Notes: generated by a model not told the origin, from the sequence alone. DNA of 64,000 nt from Parasegetibacter sp. NRK P23 (GCF_023721715.1 NZ_JAMDLG010000001.1:3921655-3985654), one strand, 5' to 3'. Shown: positions 25,613 to 34,783, numbered from the stretch's first letter. Program-made: numbers and translations.

Positions 25613-27889
25613 ATGCGATTACTTATCCTTTGCACCCTCTTGTGCCTGCCTTTCTGCGCATTGACGCAGGATGAAAAATTACTGCTCGATCGGTATGAAT
25701 CAGCCGTTACGGATTCTCAGAAAGTAGTATCCGCTTACGACCTGCTGTTGTTTTATTTTTCACGGCAACCTGAGAAGGCCAAACCATACGCGTTTAAAGC
25801 GGAGGAATACGGATTAAAATCAGGGAACGCTTTCCTCGAAGCGAAAGGGCATGAGTCCATGTTGATTTATTACCGCAGGCTTCAGGATTATCCCAATATG
25901 GCCAAACGCTATCCGCTATGGCGGGAAGCCGCGTTGCGGTCGGGAAACAAAATCGTTATTTACGATGCTTTCCTCTCTTCCGCGAACTTTTCCATTGACA
26001 TGGAAATGTACCAGGCTGTGCTGCCATACCTCAATAAAGCCGCGGAGATGGCGGAAGAAACAGGGCATCCGCTGTTGAAAGCGCGCGTGTTGTATACAAG
26101 GGCAGGATACGTTTCTGCTCTGGGGGAACACGGAAAGGCGGTTGGGCTTTATGATGAAGCCATTGCCGCATTAGCGTATGCAAAGGATTTTGAAAGGCTG
26201 GCCGATGCGAAATCTTTTAAAGCAGAATCCCTGCTAAGGTTATGGAAAATAAAAGAGGTTCCCGGGCTGCTTGAAGAAGCGCTCAATTATTACGCCATTG
26301 TGGGTAAGCGTAGTAAGATGGCCTATTGTAAAGGATTGCTTGGGCAGGCCCATGCTTTTTCCGGAAATATGAAGCAGGCGGTAAGCAATTACAAGGAGGC
26401 GGTGCAACTTTATGAAGCGATTCCTATGAAACTTCAGGCCGCTCAGTGTTATGTAGACCTGGCTGCATTCGCGCTTGCGCAACAAAACGCCGTGGAAGGA
26501 GATCAATATCTTTCAACCCTTGAAAAACTATTGCCAAGCTTAGGGCAACCTGCACTAAATACTTTTGCGGCGATGCTGCGTGGTGTTTATTATACCGTTC
26601 TGAAGAAATTCGACCGGGCGGACTCCCTCTTCCAGGCCGTTTCAAGGGATGCCACAAAGTGGAAGCTGGCGCCTATTAAAGCGGAAAATGACCTTTACTA
26701 TGCTACGCTTATGCTGAAACAGGGCAAAAAGAGAACAGGAGATTCTTTATTCCTTTCCTATGCGGAAGGGGTTGCCGCAACACAGGACCGTGGCGAGATT
26801 GAGGGTTCTCTTACTTTATTGAAGCAAAAAAATCCACAGTTTCCAGAACGGTACTGGACCTTGCTTAGAAAGCTGTACAGTAAAGGTGGGGTGGAACAAA
26901 TTAAAAAGGAACTGCTTGTAAATGGCCGTGATACGCTCCCGCCATTGATTGATTCCCTTGCGGCCCAAAACCGGTTTTCCCTGAATACCGTGGAACGGGA
27001 TTCCTTAAACAGCATTGTATTCAACCGCCAGCTTCAGGAGCTGGAAACAAAGTACAGCATAAGGCAGGTGAACGACAGCCTGAGACAGGTTAAACTTGAA
27101 GTACAGAACGAACAATTGAAAAACAGCAGGAGAACCTGGCAGCTCATCTTTGCCATTTCAGGCCTCCTTTTGCTCGGCGCGTTACTGTGGAACAGAATAG
27201 CGAATGCCAGGAAGTTGAAGCTGAAAAACAATGAACTGGACCAGCAGAACAATGAACTGACCTTGCGCAACGAAACAATCAGCGCGCTTCGTATGGAGTT
27301 AAAGCACCGGATTGAAAATACCATTCAGGCCATCACTTCCTACGTCGAAATAAAAATGCTCACAAGAAACGATCATGTTTCCATCAGGCCCGTTTACTCC
27401 ATGGTGAAGGCAATGGGAACGCTGCATAAAACATTATACGGGGAAATGACACTGGACCAACTGAACGTAAAACCTTTTCTGGAAGAGTTGTACCGGCAGG
27501 TGGAAAGCATATTCGCCCCTGAAATTCCGGTTACCCTGCATGTGAACGCGGATATGGCGCTGGATAAAGAACGTGCCCGGGCGCTTGCCGTCATCGTTTC
27601 CGAATTATGGACCAATAGTTTTAAATACGCGTTCGCCGGCAGGAACTCGGGAAAAATAGAAGTGAGCATTGTGCAGGCAGATGCGCACAATTACAAACTT
27701 ACGGTAACGGATGACGGTGTCGGGTTTGAACAGAGGGAGTCGGATGAGGGCCTCGGACTTATGTTGATAATGGGGCAGGTTAAATCAGGGCTTGGCGGCA
27801 CCTGTACCATAAACGGAAAGAATGGAACCGTATTTGAAGCGGTATTTCCAGTACAGTTCAATAAATCAGATAATGTGAAGAAAACATGA
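25613..27889 (+). CDS. Sensor histidine kinase with TPR repeats (HisKA_2 type)
   Basis: The 758-residue protein has a signal/membrane start (CTLLCLPFCALTQ) and roughly 450 residues of tetratricopeptide-like helical repeats in the periplasm (for example PYLNKAAEMAEETGHPLLKA). One membrane helix follows near residue 510 (WQLIFAISGLLLLGALLW), then a coiled coil. The kinase core is of HisKA_2/HWE type, with the phospho-accepting histidine at about 565 in MELKHRIENTIQAITSYVE. The ATPase domain shows IVSELWTNSFKYAFAG, DDGVGF and GLGLMLIMGQV. The four-base ATGA overlap (27886-27889) couples it to the response regulator. The sensed ligand is unknown. Confidence 0.92.
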   Translation: MRLLILCTLLCLPFCALTQDEKLLLDRYESAVTDSQKVVSAYDLLLFYFSRQPEKAKPYAFKAEEYGLKSGNAFLEAKGHESMLIYYRRLQDYPNMAKRYPLWREAALRSGNKIVIYDAFLSSANFSIDMEMYQAVLPYLNKAAEMAEETGHPLLKARVLYTRAGYVSALGEHGKAVGLYDEAIAALAYAKDFERLADAKSFKAESLLRLWKIKEVPGLLEEALNYYAIVGKRSKMAYCKGLLGQAHAFSGNMKQAVSNYKEAVQLYEAIPMKLQAAQCYVDLAAFALAQQNAVEGDQYLSTLEKLLPSLGQPALNTFAAMLRGVYYTVLKKFDRADSLFQAVSRDATKWKLAPIKAENDLYYATLMLKQGKKRTGDSLFLSYAEGVAATQDRGEIEGSLTLLKQKNPQFPERYWTLLRKLYSKGGVEQIKKELLVNGRDTLPPLIDSLAAQNRFSLNTVERDSLNSIVFNRQLQELETKYSIRQVNDSLRQVKLEVQNEQLKNSRRTWQLIFAISGLLLLGALLWNRIANARKLKLKNNELDQQNNELTLRNETISALRMELKHRIENTIQAITSYVEIKMLTRNDHVSIRPVYSMVKAMGTLHKTLYGEMTLDQLNVKPFLEELYRQVESIFAPEIPVTLHVNADMALDKERARALAVIVSELWTNSFKYAFAGRNSGKIEVSIVQADAHNYKLTVTDDGVGFEQRESDEGLGLMLIMGQVKSGLGGTCTINGKNGTVFEAVFPVQFNKSDNVKKT

Positions 27890-28752
27890 GCCATAAAAAG
27901 AAAGTCCTGATTGTTGAAGATGATTATTTTATTTACCTCGGTCTTCGTTTACAACTTGAAAACGCAGGGTTTCATGTGCTGGGTACCAAACACGAAGCCG
28001 TGGATACCTTTGAAAAAGCGGTGGCGCTCATTGAAAAGGACCCGCCACATTTCGCCATATTAGATATCGTTATTAATGGGGACAAAGACGGACTTGATGT
28101 GGCCGAGTACATTTTTCAGGGCTACAATACGTTTATGTACGTGCTTACCAGCACAAAACAGGAAGAAGACCGCGACCGCGCCGCAAGACTCTCGGTATTG
28201 GGCTGGAAGCCGAAAACAGAAAATGATCTTGGTCCGGAAGTTCATCGTATTCCCAAACCCTTGGATGCCGACGATCTTTGTGAAAGGTTATTGTTCGACC
28301 AAAAAAAAATGCCTGAACCTTTTCCATTGGTAAAAACCGGAGCGCTCTTTCTATCCCGCTATCGAAGGCTTATCAGAAAAGAAGAGTCGCTGGATACCAT
28401 GTTGCAGCTTGATTTTCACCTGATGCTTCCATGGAACAAAATTTATGCGCTCCGCAGTTCCAATACTAAGGAATTGTCGCGCAGCAACAAGCCCAAAGTG
28501 ATGATACATATGGAAGACGGCAACGCGTATGAAATTACCAGGTCACTCGGTGATTTGTTAAGCCTTGCTCCTGCCTACCAGGTAAGGTTTAACAAATCAA
28601 CGGTGTTCAATATGTACTATTTCCTGTTCCGCGACGCGGAGAAAGAACTGCTGTTCCACCGCGATGAAACCATGAAAGGGTCGGAGGAAGTAAGCGAGAA
28701 CTATCAGGAGGAAGCCCGGAAAAGGCTCAGGCTTGTTTTCCACGGCTTCTGA
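27886..28752 (+). CDS. Response regulator with receiver and LytTR-like domain
   Basis: The 288-residue protein has an N-terminal receiver domain with acidic residues at 11-13 (IVEDDYF), phospho-acceptor Asp60 (FAILDIVING) and the conserved lysine (RIPKPLDADDL). The C-terminal part resembles a LytTR DNA-binding domain (LPWNKIYALRSS, VMIHMEDGNAYEITRSLGD, YQVRFNKSTVFNMYYF) but is divergent, so DNA binding needs care. It overlaps the histidine kinase gene by the ATGA, so the two form a cognate pair. Its target genes cannot be read from the window. A HisKA_2 kinase with a LytTR-like regulator is a common Bacteroidota combination. Confidence 0.85.
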   Translation: MSHKKKVLIVEDDYFIYLGLRLQLENAGFHVLGTKHEAVDTFEKAVALIEKDPPHFAILDIVINGDKDGLDVAEYIFQGYNTFMYVLTSTKQEEDRDRAARLSVLGWKPKTENDLGPEVHRIPKPLDADDLCERLLFDQKKMPEPFPLVKTGALFLSRYRRLIRKEESLDTMLQLDFHLMLPWNKIYALRSSNTKELSRSNKPKVMIHMEDGNAYEITRSLGDLLSLAPAYQVRFNKSTVFNMYYFLFRDAEKELLFHRDETMKGSEEVSENYQEEARKRLRLVFHGF

Positions 28753-28773
28753 ATGATACTTCTGGAGGTGCTT

Positions 28774-29514
28774 TCAAAGCATACGCGTCACTTTCCGGTT
28801 CTTTTTGCGCATGGCGGTACCAATCGCATGAAGCAGGTTCCGGGTGTTTACGGGTACAAGCATCAGCACGCCGGTCTGGTGATTGTATGCCGGGTTCATC
28901 CTTAAAAACTCCTGAATCAGTTTATTGGCGCTCTTCTCAAAACGTGATACCTGCTCAGGACTTTGCACCACACGGAAAGGCGTATTTACCAATAAAGAAT
29001 CCCGCACGTTTTCTTTCAATCCCATACGTTCAAGGATTTTGTTCTTCAACTCAAGCAGGAATGGCGGGGTGGTACCTTTTTCCCGAGGGTACGCGCGCGC
29101 GGAATATTCGTGTGTCATTCTGTATACGATGGGATTCAGGACAAAGTTCATCAATACGATTTCCGCGCCGGGATGGCTGAGTTTGAACCTCAGAAAACCC
29201 ATGAAAAATGTGGAGAGCGGAAGGTTCCTGCCCCGGTAACGGTCTTGCAGGCCGAGGGCCACACGTGCCACATAAACATTTTTCTTGTTCACCAGGAAAG
29301 GGTAAAAACCCGCGAAACAAAAGCCGACGGCCTTATCGCCATCATATACCAGTAAAAGGAAAATATCACAGGGGCACATTTTAAAGAGATAAGATTGAAA
29401 TTCTGCTCTGGTGAGGGCGGGATTGAGGATTTCTTTAAAAAGCTGGAAAAGATTTTCCTGAATTTCCGGATCGGCGTTCAATTGGAAAAGACAATACTTT
29501 CTGTACGTAAGCAT
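28774..29514 (-). CDS. Hypothetical protein, possibly GNAT-like
   Basis: The 246-residue soluble protein has a middle part with an acyltransferase flavour: FLLLVYDGDKAVGFCFAGF is like the GNAT beta-4 strand, YVARVALGLQDRYRGRNLPL is like the strand and acetyl-CoA loop (RxxGxx-type), and ILVMNFVLN-like residues follow. The C-terminus is strongly basic (AMRKKNRKVTRML). I do not recognise a named family and the fit is only suggestive. It ends 21 bp from the convergent response regulator and is transcribed alone. A gene-free 334 bp separates it from the luxR-type gene upstream. Confidence 0.6.
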   Translation of the reverse strand: MLTYRKYCLFQLNADPEIQENLFQLFKEILNPALTRAEFQSYLFKMCPCDIFLLLVYDGDKAVGFCFAGFYPFLVNKKNVYVARVALGLQDRYRGRNLPLSTFFMGFLRFKLSHPGAEIVLMNFVLNPIVYRMTHEYSARAYPREKGTTPPFLLELKNKILERMGLKENVRDSLLVNTPFRVVQSPEQVSRFEKSANKLIQEFLRMNPAYNHQTGVLMLVPVNTRNLLHAIGTAMRKKNRKVTRML

Positions 29515-29848
29515 AACATGCCCGTTTAAAATGAAGGAGTATGTATGCCGCTTCCGGAAGCAGGCCGTGAACCGGAGGTACTTCCTCCACGATCACGGCA
29601 GTAAAGTTCAGGAGTAGAACCTGTGAAGCCGGTTGTGGGGGATGAAACCGGGAAAAAGGCAAAAAAAGGACCAGACTAGCCGGCCCCTGGGGGATGAAAT
29701 TTTTTCAGACCTCTAAGGATCAGGTAGCAGGTACTATGGCTATTTAAGTGGGCAGGTAAAAGATTGTTGAAACTATGTGAGGCTTGCGCCTAAAAGTATA
29801 ATGTGTTTTTGGGCGGATTTGTCACCGTTGGCCGGACAAAGCTAAATA
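29515..29848. other. Gene-free stretch
   Basis: No gene is seen. On the minus strand there is one TAGCTTTG (29837-29844), an exact -7 match. It lies just after the LuxR gene, with no -33 at the right spacing. If used, it would give a leader of about 310 nt for the gene ending at 28774, or a small RNA. Confidence 0.35.
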
Positions 29849-30664
29849 CTACAATAATCCGTCGCGACGCATGTATATGGCGGCTTCCAGGGCATTGCTG
29901 AAATTTTGTTGAAAGAACTTTCTCGATTTTTGCAGGAACCTTCTGCAGTATGTGTCAACGGTATTTACGGTAACCCCAAATTCTTTGGCGATCGCGGCCT
30001 GCGTGATGCCCGGTTCGTAGGCCAGCTTTCGTGCCGTATGGAACTCGTTGGTAGAGAAGATTTTCAAAGCCATAAAATGTTCCATCATCTGCTGCATCAT
30101 TTGTCCGCCGCGCGTCACTTCGAGGTCGCCTTTTTCTGTAAAAAAGGTAGGGCTTAATGGCTCTCCGTTGTAATCGCCTACGATGGTGAACTCATCCAGG
30201 TAGCTGAGCAGACGGTTGTTCTTATCATATTGAAAAACCGAAGCGGTCTTTTTTACCAGCAGGTAATGCCCACGGTAATGCTTCAGCGCTATCAGACTGG
30301 AATACCGTTGTACCATGAAGTTCAAAACAAATTTTCCGGTACAAAGTGTATTGTACAATTGAATGGATAACGCGAGCAGGGATTGTTGCTTACCTGGATG
30401 AACGAGGTTCCAGTAGTTTTTCAGGGAGAACTGGCTGTCGGGATACCCGAGCCAGCGCAATACACCGTGGCATTCCTTGATCTCAAAGTCCTGAAGGTCT
30501 ACTGTGAAGAAGAAGCGTTCGCTCCCGAGCGTTTCTTTTAATAGATTAACTTCTTTTTCCTGTTCGGCCCGGGAAACAACGCCTTGCAAAGGTTCCCCCG
30601 GGAATAAGGATCGTACGTGCTGCTGCAGATGGTCGAAAGCCAACAATTGAAAATGACCGGACAT
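29849..30664 (-). CDS. LuxR-family transcriptional regulator
   Basis: The 271-residue protein ends in a LuxR/GerE-type helix-turn-helix (about residues 205-265): ARKLAYEPGITQAAIAKEFG, then VTVNTVDTYCRRFLQKSRKFF, with the usual VNTVDTYCRR recognition helix. Typical LuxR domains read 'T..EI...L..S..TV..H...I'; this one has IAKEF and CRRF instead, so it is a divergent member. The N-terminal 190 residues look like a PAS-like sensor (RWLGYPDSQFSLKNYWNLVHP, VQRYSSLIALKHYRGHYLLV). No receiver domain is present, so it is probably ligand-responsive. It is transcribed away from the E1 dehydrogenase gene. Confidence 0.75.
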   Translation of the reverse strand: MSGHFQLLAFDHLQQHVRSLFPGEPLQGVVSRAEQEKEVNLLKETLGSERFFFTVDLQDFEIKECHGVLRWLGYPDSQFSLKNYWNLVHPGKQQSLLALSIQLYNTLCTGKFVLNFMVQRYSSLIALKHYRGHYLLVKKTASVFQYDKNNRLLSYLDEFTIVGDYNGEPLSPTFFTEKGDLEVTRGGQMMQQMMEHFMALKIFSTNEFHTARKLAYEPGITQAAIAKEFGVTVNTVDTYCRRFLQKSRKFFQQNFSNALEAAIYMRRDGLL

Positions 30665-31016
30665 GGTTTAAGGTTATGAGTCGAACACGAATATAATGAT
30701 ATCTTATAAAAGATGAATACGTGCTGAAGGGGCTTGTGCCGTTATATTTGATACACCTATTCAATTCTTATATTAAAACACCTGTTCAGTTCACACGGTA
30801 CTTTTATCGTTCCCCTCCATACTTTATCGCCGTTCCGGGCAACATAGTCGTAACCCAGGCCTGGAACCAGTCCGAAAACAGCTTCTGTGCTTTCGTCAAC
30901 TGTGCATGGATCCGGGAGGACAAATCTACTTTCCCGCTTGTCTGAGTATTGTCCCCCCTCCGTGTACAAACGCGGTTTCTGTTCTTCTTTCTATCTTCAC
31001 GCCAAATCTTGCCGTT
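30665..31016. other. Divergent intergenic region between luxR-type and E1 genes
   Basis: No gene is convincing here. A TATATTTG at 30743-30750 (plus) matches the -7 consensus and would give a leader of about 260 nt for the E1 gene. No -33 was found at the right distance. Confidence 0.4.
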
Positions 31017-33005
31017 ATGTATTTCGACCCACGCGATCTCTCTCCGGAAACGCAACTGCGTTTTTACCGTGCGTTGCTGCTGCCACGACTGGTGGAGGAA
31101 AAAATGCTGTTGCTGCTGCGCCAGGGAAAAGTATCCAAATGGTTCAGTGGGATCGGGCAGGAAGCGATTGCTGTGGGCTGTACCCTTGCCATGATGGAAG
31201 ATGAATGGTTACTACCGTTGCACCGTAACCTTGGCGTATTCACGACCAGGGCCTTACCACTCGAAAAACTTTTCCGCCAATGGCAGGGGGATGCAGGCGG
31301 TTACAGCAAGGGAAGAGAAAGAAGCTTCCATTTTGGTACGCGGGAGCACCATATCTGCGGAATGATCTCCCATCTTGGCCCCCAGCTTTCGGTAGCCGAT
31401 GGTATTGCGTTGGCGCACCAGTTGAAAGCGGAAGAAAAAGCAGTGCTGGTATTTACCGGAGAAGGCGGCACCAGTGAAGGCGATTTCCACGAAGCGCTGA
31501 ACCTGGCCGCGGTGTGGGACCTGCCGGTGATTTTTGTGATCGAAAACAACGGCTACGGCCTGAGCACGCCTGCGCATGAACAGTTCCGTTGCCGTGAGCT
31601 GGTGGCAAAAGCCCGGGGTTATGGCATGGAAGGGGTGCGGATCGATGGCAACAACCTGTTAACGGTTTACGATACCATAAAAGGTGTCCGCGAATATTGT
31701 TTGCGGGAAAAAAAGCCTTACCTGGTGGAATGCGTCACCTTCCGGATGCGCGGGCACGAAGAAGCCAGCGGCACCAAGTATGTGCCGTCTTATTTACTGG
31801 AAGAATGGGGGAGAAAGGACCCGTTGGAGCAATACGAAAAACACCTGCTGGAAACGGGGTTATTAACGGAAGAAAGCATCCGTATCGCCCGTGATGAAAT
31901 GCATGAACACATTGAAACCGAATGGAAGAAAGCAGAAGAACCCACTCCTTTACAAGTGGGGGCACAACCTCAACTGCAAGATGTTTACGCGCTGCCCATC
32001 ACACCTTTCGAAGAACCCGCCCCTCCTGATTTTGTTTCCGCGCCATCCAAAAGATTCATGGACGGTATCAAAGAGGCGCTGGATATAGCGATGGAAAAGC
32101 ATCCACAGTTAATACTGATGGGACAGGACATCGCGGAGTACGGTGGCGTGTTTAAAATAACGGAAGGACTGCTGGAAAAATACGGGTCCGAAAGGGTGAA
32201 AAACACCCCGCTCTGTGAAAGCGCCGTTCTGGGCGCGGCCTTAGGACTAAGCCTGGAGGGAAGAAAAACTATGGTGGAAATGCAGTTCGCTGATTTTGTA
32301 AGCAGCGGCTTCACGCAGATTGTGAACAACCTCGCCAAAATACATTACCGATGGGGCCAGCCGGCAGATGTTGTGATCCGGATGCCTACGGGGGCGGGCG
32401 TTGGGGCGGGGCCTTTCCATTCACAAAGTACAGAAAGCTGGTTCACCCATGTGCCCGGGTTAAAAGTAGTATATCCTTCTTCGCCTGCCGATGCAAAAGG
32501 CTTACTGCTGGCGGCGTTTTCCGATCCTAACCCGGTACTTTTCTTTGAGCACAAAGCTTTGTACCGCAGCCTGAATGGCCCCGTGCCGGAAGGTTATTAT
32601 GAAACGAGGATTGGCGAAGCCAGGGTACTACAAACCGGGGAAGAAGCAACGATCATCACCTATGGTATGGGGGTGGAATGGGCGCGTGCTTATGCCGGTG
32701 CGCATCCCGAAACGAGCATCTACATCCTTGACCTGAGAACACTGCAGCCTTTGGACCATGAAGCCATCGCACGTGCCGTGCGGGCTACGGGAAGGGTATT
32801 GGTCCTGCACGAAGCCACGCTCACTGGCGGGCTAGGCGGAGAAATTGCCTCCTGGATCGGAGAACACTGCTTTCAATGGCTGGATGCGCCTGTGATGCGC
32901 TGCGCTTCACTGGATACGCCGGTACCTTTTAACAAAGAACTGGAAGCGCAGTTCCTGGCGAAAGCCCGTTTGGAGGACACGATGGGGCGGTTATTGGGGT
33001 ATTAG
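31017..33005 (+). CDS. 2-oxoacid dehydrogenase E1, fused alpha and beta subunits
   Basis: The 662-residue protein joins the two E1 subunits of a thiamine-diphosphate 2-oxoacid dehydrogenase, probably of the branched-chain type. The alpha half (about 1-320) has GIGQEAIAVG, the ThDP motif GEGGTSEGDFHEALNLAA ending in ENNGYG, and GHEEASGTKY. The beta half (about 345-662) has LMGQDIAEYGGVFKITEGL, NTPLCESAVLGAALGLSLEG, MPTGAGVGAGPFHSQS and HEATLTGGLGGEI. E1 decarboxylates the oxoacid and passes the acyl group to E2. No E2 or E3 gene is beside it. The ATG at 31017 is preferred over the long upstream frame. A convergent Lrp-type regulator follows, 2 bp away. Confidence 0.92.
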   Translation: MYFDPRDLSPETQLRFYRALLLPRLVEEKMLLLLRQGKVSKWFSGIGQEAIAVGCTLAMMEDEWLLPLHRNLGVFTTRALPLEKLFRQWQGDAGGYSKGRERSFHFGTREHHICGMISHLGPQLSVADGIALAHQLKAEEKAVLVFTGEGGTSEGDFHEALNLAAVWDLPVIFVIENNGYGLSTPAHEQFRCRELVAKARGYGMEGVRIDGNNLLTVYDTIKGVREYCLREKKPYLVECVTFRMRGHEEASGTKYVPSYLLEEWGRKDPLEQYEKHLLETGLLTEESIRIARDEMHEHIETEWKKAEEPTPLQVGAQPQLQDVYALPITPFEEPAPPDFVSAPSKRFMDGIKEALDIAMEKHPQLILMGQDIAEYGGVFKITEGLLEKYGSERVKNTPLCESAVLGAALGLSLEGRKTMVEMQFADFVSSGFTQIVNNLAKIHYRWGQPADVVIRMPTGAGVGAGPFHSQSTESWFTHVPGLKVVYPSSPADAKGLLLAAFSDPNPVLFFEHKALYRSLNGPVPEGYYETRIGEARVLQTGEEATIITYGMGVEWARAYAGAHPETSIYILDLRTLQPLDHEAIARAVRATGRVLVLHEATLTGGLGGEIASWIGEHCFQWLDAPVMRCASLDTPVPFNKELEAQFLAKARLEDTMGRLLGY

Positions 33006-33007
33006 TG

Positions 33008-33478
33008 TTATTCCAGCCAATACGCCGTATCCCGCTTAATTTCTTCCATTACAAAAGAACTCTGCACATTCGCAATGTTCTCAATCGTTGACAACTTCTC
33101 GATCACAAAATCGTGGTAACTCCGCATATCCGTGGTCACTACTTTCAGCAGGTAGTCGTAGTTGCCTGAAAGGCAGGTCACTTCCATGACCTCTTTCAGG
33201 GAGGAAGCCGCTTTTTCGAAATTGCGCAGGGTCGCTTTAGACTGCTCCTTCAAGGTGATATTACAGTAAACCACCAGGTCTTTCCCGATCTTTTCCCTGT
33301 CGAGCAGGGCAACATACCTTAATATGAACCCTTCCCGCTGCAGGCGGTTGATCCTTTCATAAGTGGGAGAGGTGCTGAGTCCCACTTTAGTGGCGATCTC
33401 TTTCACACTAAGGGAGGAATCTTCCTGGAGCAGGGCCAGTATGCGCACGTCAACCGCATCGAGGTTCTCCAAAGCCAT
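33008..33478 (-). CDS. Lrp/AsnC family regulator
   Basis: The 156-residue protein has an N-terminal winged helix (DVRILALLQEDSSLSVKEIA, then TKVGLSTSPTYERINRLQREG) and a C-terminal AsnC ligand-binding ferredoxin-like domain (VMEVTCLSGNYDYLLKVVTT, then LSTIENIANVQSSF). Such proteins sense amino acids and control their catabolism. It sits convergent and 2 bp from the fused E1 gene, which suggests control of branched-chain amino acid breakdown, though this is inference. A small inverted repeat (TCCTG-TTAT-CAGGA, 33504-33517) just upstream could be its operator. Confidence 0.92.
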   Translation of the reverse strand: MALENLDAVDVRILALLQEDSSLSVKEIATKVGLSTSPTYERINRLQREGFILRYVALLDREKIGKDLVVYCNITLKEQSKATLRNFEKAASSLKEVMEVTCLSGNYDYLLKVVTTDMRSYHDFVIEKLSTIENIANVQSSFVMEEIKRDTAYWLE

Positions 33479-33597
33479 AATTTGCTGTTTTGGATGTTTT
33501 ATTTCCTGTTATCAGGACGAAATTATGGTATTATTGTTAAAAGCAGGAATTATTTCTTTAACGTTTTGATAATATGGGATAATCAACTGTTTGAACG

Positions 33598-33709
33598 TAT
33601 CTTTGCAGCGCAAACGGGTTAAAAACCGCACAAATTACAGATACAAGTTTAAGTTTTCTCATAACAGTTGGTTTTGGTTGACAGGGACCTTTTCTAGGGT
33701 CCTTTTTTT
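33598..33709 (+). ncRNA. Candidate ~100-nt small RNA or leader with terminator
   Basis: An exact -7 box TATCTTTG (33598-33605) is followed about 80 nt later by a terminator hairpin: stem 33683-33689 with 33698-33704, 8-nt loop, T tract 33703-33709. A transcript starting near 33611 would be about 100 nt. The region between has no open reading frame. The alternatives are an attenuated leader of the GNAT gene or a real small RNA; no -33 element is evident. Confidence 0.45.
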
Positions 33710-33716
33710 ATTTTTG
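33709..33716 (+). promoter_or_regulatory. -7 element directly before the GNAT gene
   Basis: TATTTTTG (33709-33716) lies 4 nt before the ATG at 33721, which would give a leaderless message. It overlaps the T tract of the preceding terminator, so its use is uncertain and no -33 is clear. Confidence 0.4.
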
Positions 33717-33720
33717 CCAC

Positions 33721-34191
33721 ATGCGCATTATCCGCCAGGTTAGAGAAGAGGGACCAGAACTGGCCTCTATAAGAATGTTGTTCCGTGAATATGAGCAGGA
33801 ACTCGGTGAGAACCTCTGTTTTCAAAGTTTTGAAGCAGAACTGAAAGATCCCCTTAAAAAATACGGTCCGCCGAAAGGCATATTATTACTCGCGCTGTGG
33901 AATTTTGAACCCGCGGGTTGTATTGCCGTTTACCCCATGGAGGAAGGAGTTTGCGAGATGAAGCGGTTGTATGTGCGGCCAAAGCACCGTTCCACCGGCA
34001 CCGGTCGTACCCTTGTGGCGATGCTGCTGGAGATGGCAAAGGAACTCGGGTACCATACAATGCGGCTGGATACACTCGAAAAACTGCAACCCGCCATAAA
34101 GATGTACAGACAGTTTGGATTCAGGGAAACCGGCGCTTATTACGATAACCCGCTTCCCGGGGTTGTTTATATGGAAGCCGTACTCCGATAA
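33721..34191 (+). CDS. GNAT family N-acetyltransferase
   Basis: The 156-residue protein has the GNAT core: a strand ending VCEMKRLYVRP, the acetyl-CoA pyrophosphate loop in HRSTGTGRTLVAMLLEMA (an R-x-x-G-x-G/A-type loop), and the C-terminal KMYRQFGFRETGAYY. It transfers an acetyl group from acetyl-CoA to an amine; the acceptor is unknown. Between the candidate -7 box and the ATG there are only four bases, so a leaderless mRNA is possible. It is a single gene, and the next gene is on the other strand. Confidence 0.9.
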   Translation: MRIIRQVREEGPELASIRMLFREYEQELGENLCFQSFEAELKDPLKKYGPPKGILLLALWNFEPAGCIAVYPMEEGVCEMKRLYVRPKHRSTGTGRTLVAMLLEMAKELGYHTMRLDTLEKLQPAIKMYRQFGFRETGAYYDNPLPGVVYMEAVLR

Positions 34192-34243
34192 CGCATACCT
34201 GGCAAAATGCCTTCTTCTATCGTGGAAGTATCCGTGTTTTAAC

Positions 34244-34783
34244 CTAATCCCCACTCTTCTCGCCCGTGAACCAGTCTTCCTTATCCCGGAAGAGCACGTT
34301 GAAAGTGGTGAAACTCCCGTAAATGCGGGTAATGTATTGCTGCATGTTCACTTTCTCTTCATCGCCAAGCCCTTTATGGCTGTTGATCTGCTGTTCCAGC
34401 ACGCGAAGCCGGTCGCGCGCCATCACAATCTTGTGAAAGAAAACTTCGATGGGAACTTCTTTAGCTTTCAGCGATGCGTCTGCGGGTTGCAGCAGCATCG
34501 TACCACCTTTCCAACGGTCGCCGAGGGGCACTGTTTCTGAAATGCCGCCCCACATGCGGAGGATTTTCAGCAGGGATTTTTCTACCTCCGAAGTGGTTTC
34601 CACTTCTAATGTTACGTTTTCAGGGAGAATCTCCTCCAGATCTGTGTCCGTTTTATCAATTTCCTTTACACCATGGTGAATAAAAGAGATCAGGTAAGTC
34701 GCGAATTTAACGCCGACAATCACACCGGGACCATAATGCGTGTGCTGTAACCGTGTGCCGATACCGAGTTTAGTTTGATCCAT
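34244..34783 (-). CDS. Conserved-looking protein with CarD/UvrD-tail-like N-terminus
   Basis: The 179-residue soluble protein opens with GTRLQHTHYGPGVIVGVKFA then YLISFIHHGVKEI. This is the G-x-V-x-H-x-x-F/Y-G-x-G-x-V pattern of small SH3/Tudor-like domains seen in CarD and the UvrD tail. The remainder is helical (PLGDRWKGG, VPIEVFFHKIVMARDRLRVL, INSHKGLGDEEKVNMQQYI). The function is not clear. The last part ends with a charged, flexible tail. It lies on the same strand as purN, about 130 bp after purN ends, and may be a separate transcript. Confidence 0.65.
   Translation of the reverse strand: MDQTKLGIGTRLQHTHYGPGVIVGVKFATYLISFIHHGVKEIDKTDTDLEEILPENVTLEVETTSEVEKSLLKILRMWGGISETVPLGDRWKGGTMLLQPADASLKAKEVPIEVFFHKIVMARDRLRVLEQQINSHKGLGDEEKVNMQQYITRIYGSFTTFNVLFRDKEDWFTGEKSGD

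Noticed and set aside
30757-30969. A 70-codon minus-strand frame before the E1 gene
   Set aside because: It partly resembles a beta-rich protein but has no family match and lies within the divergent control region.
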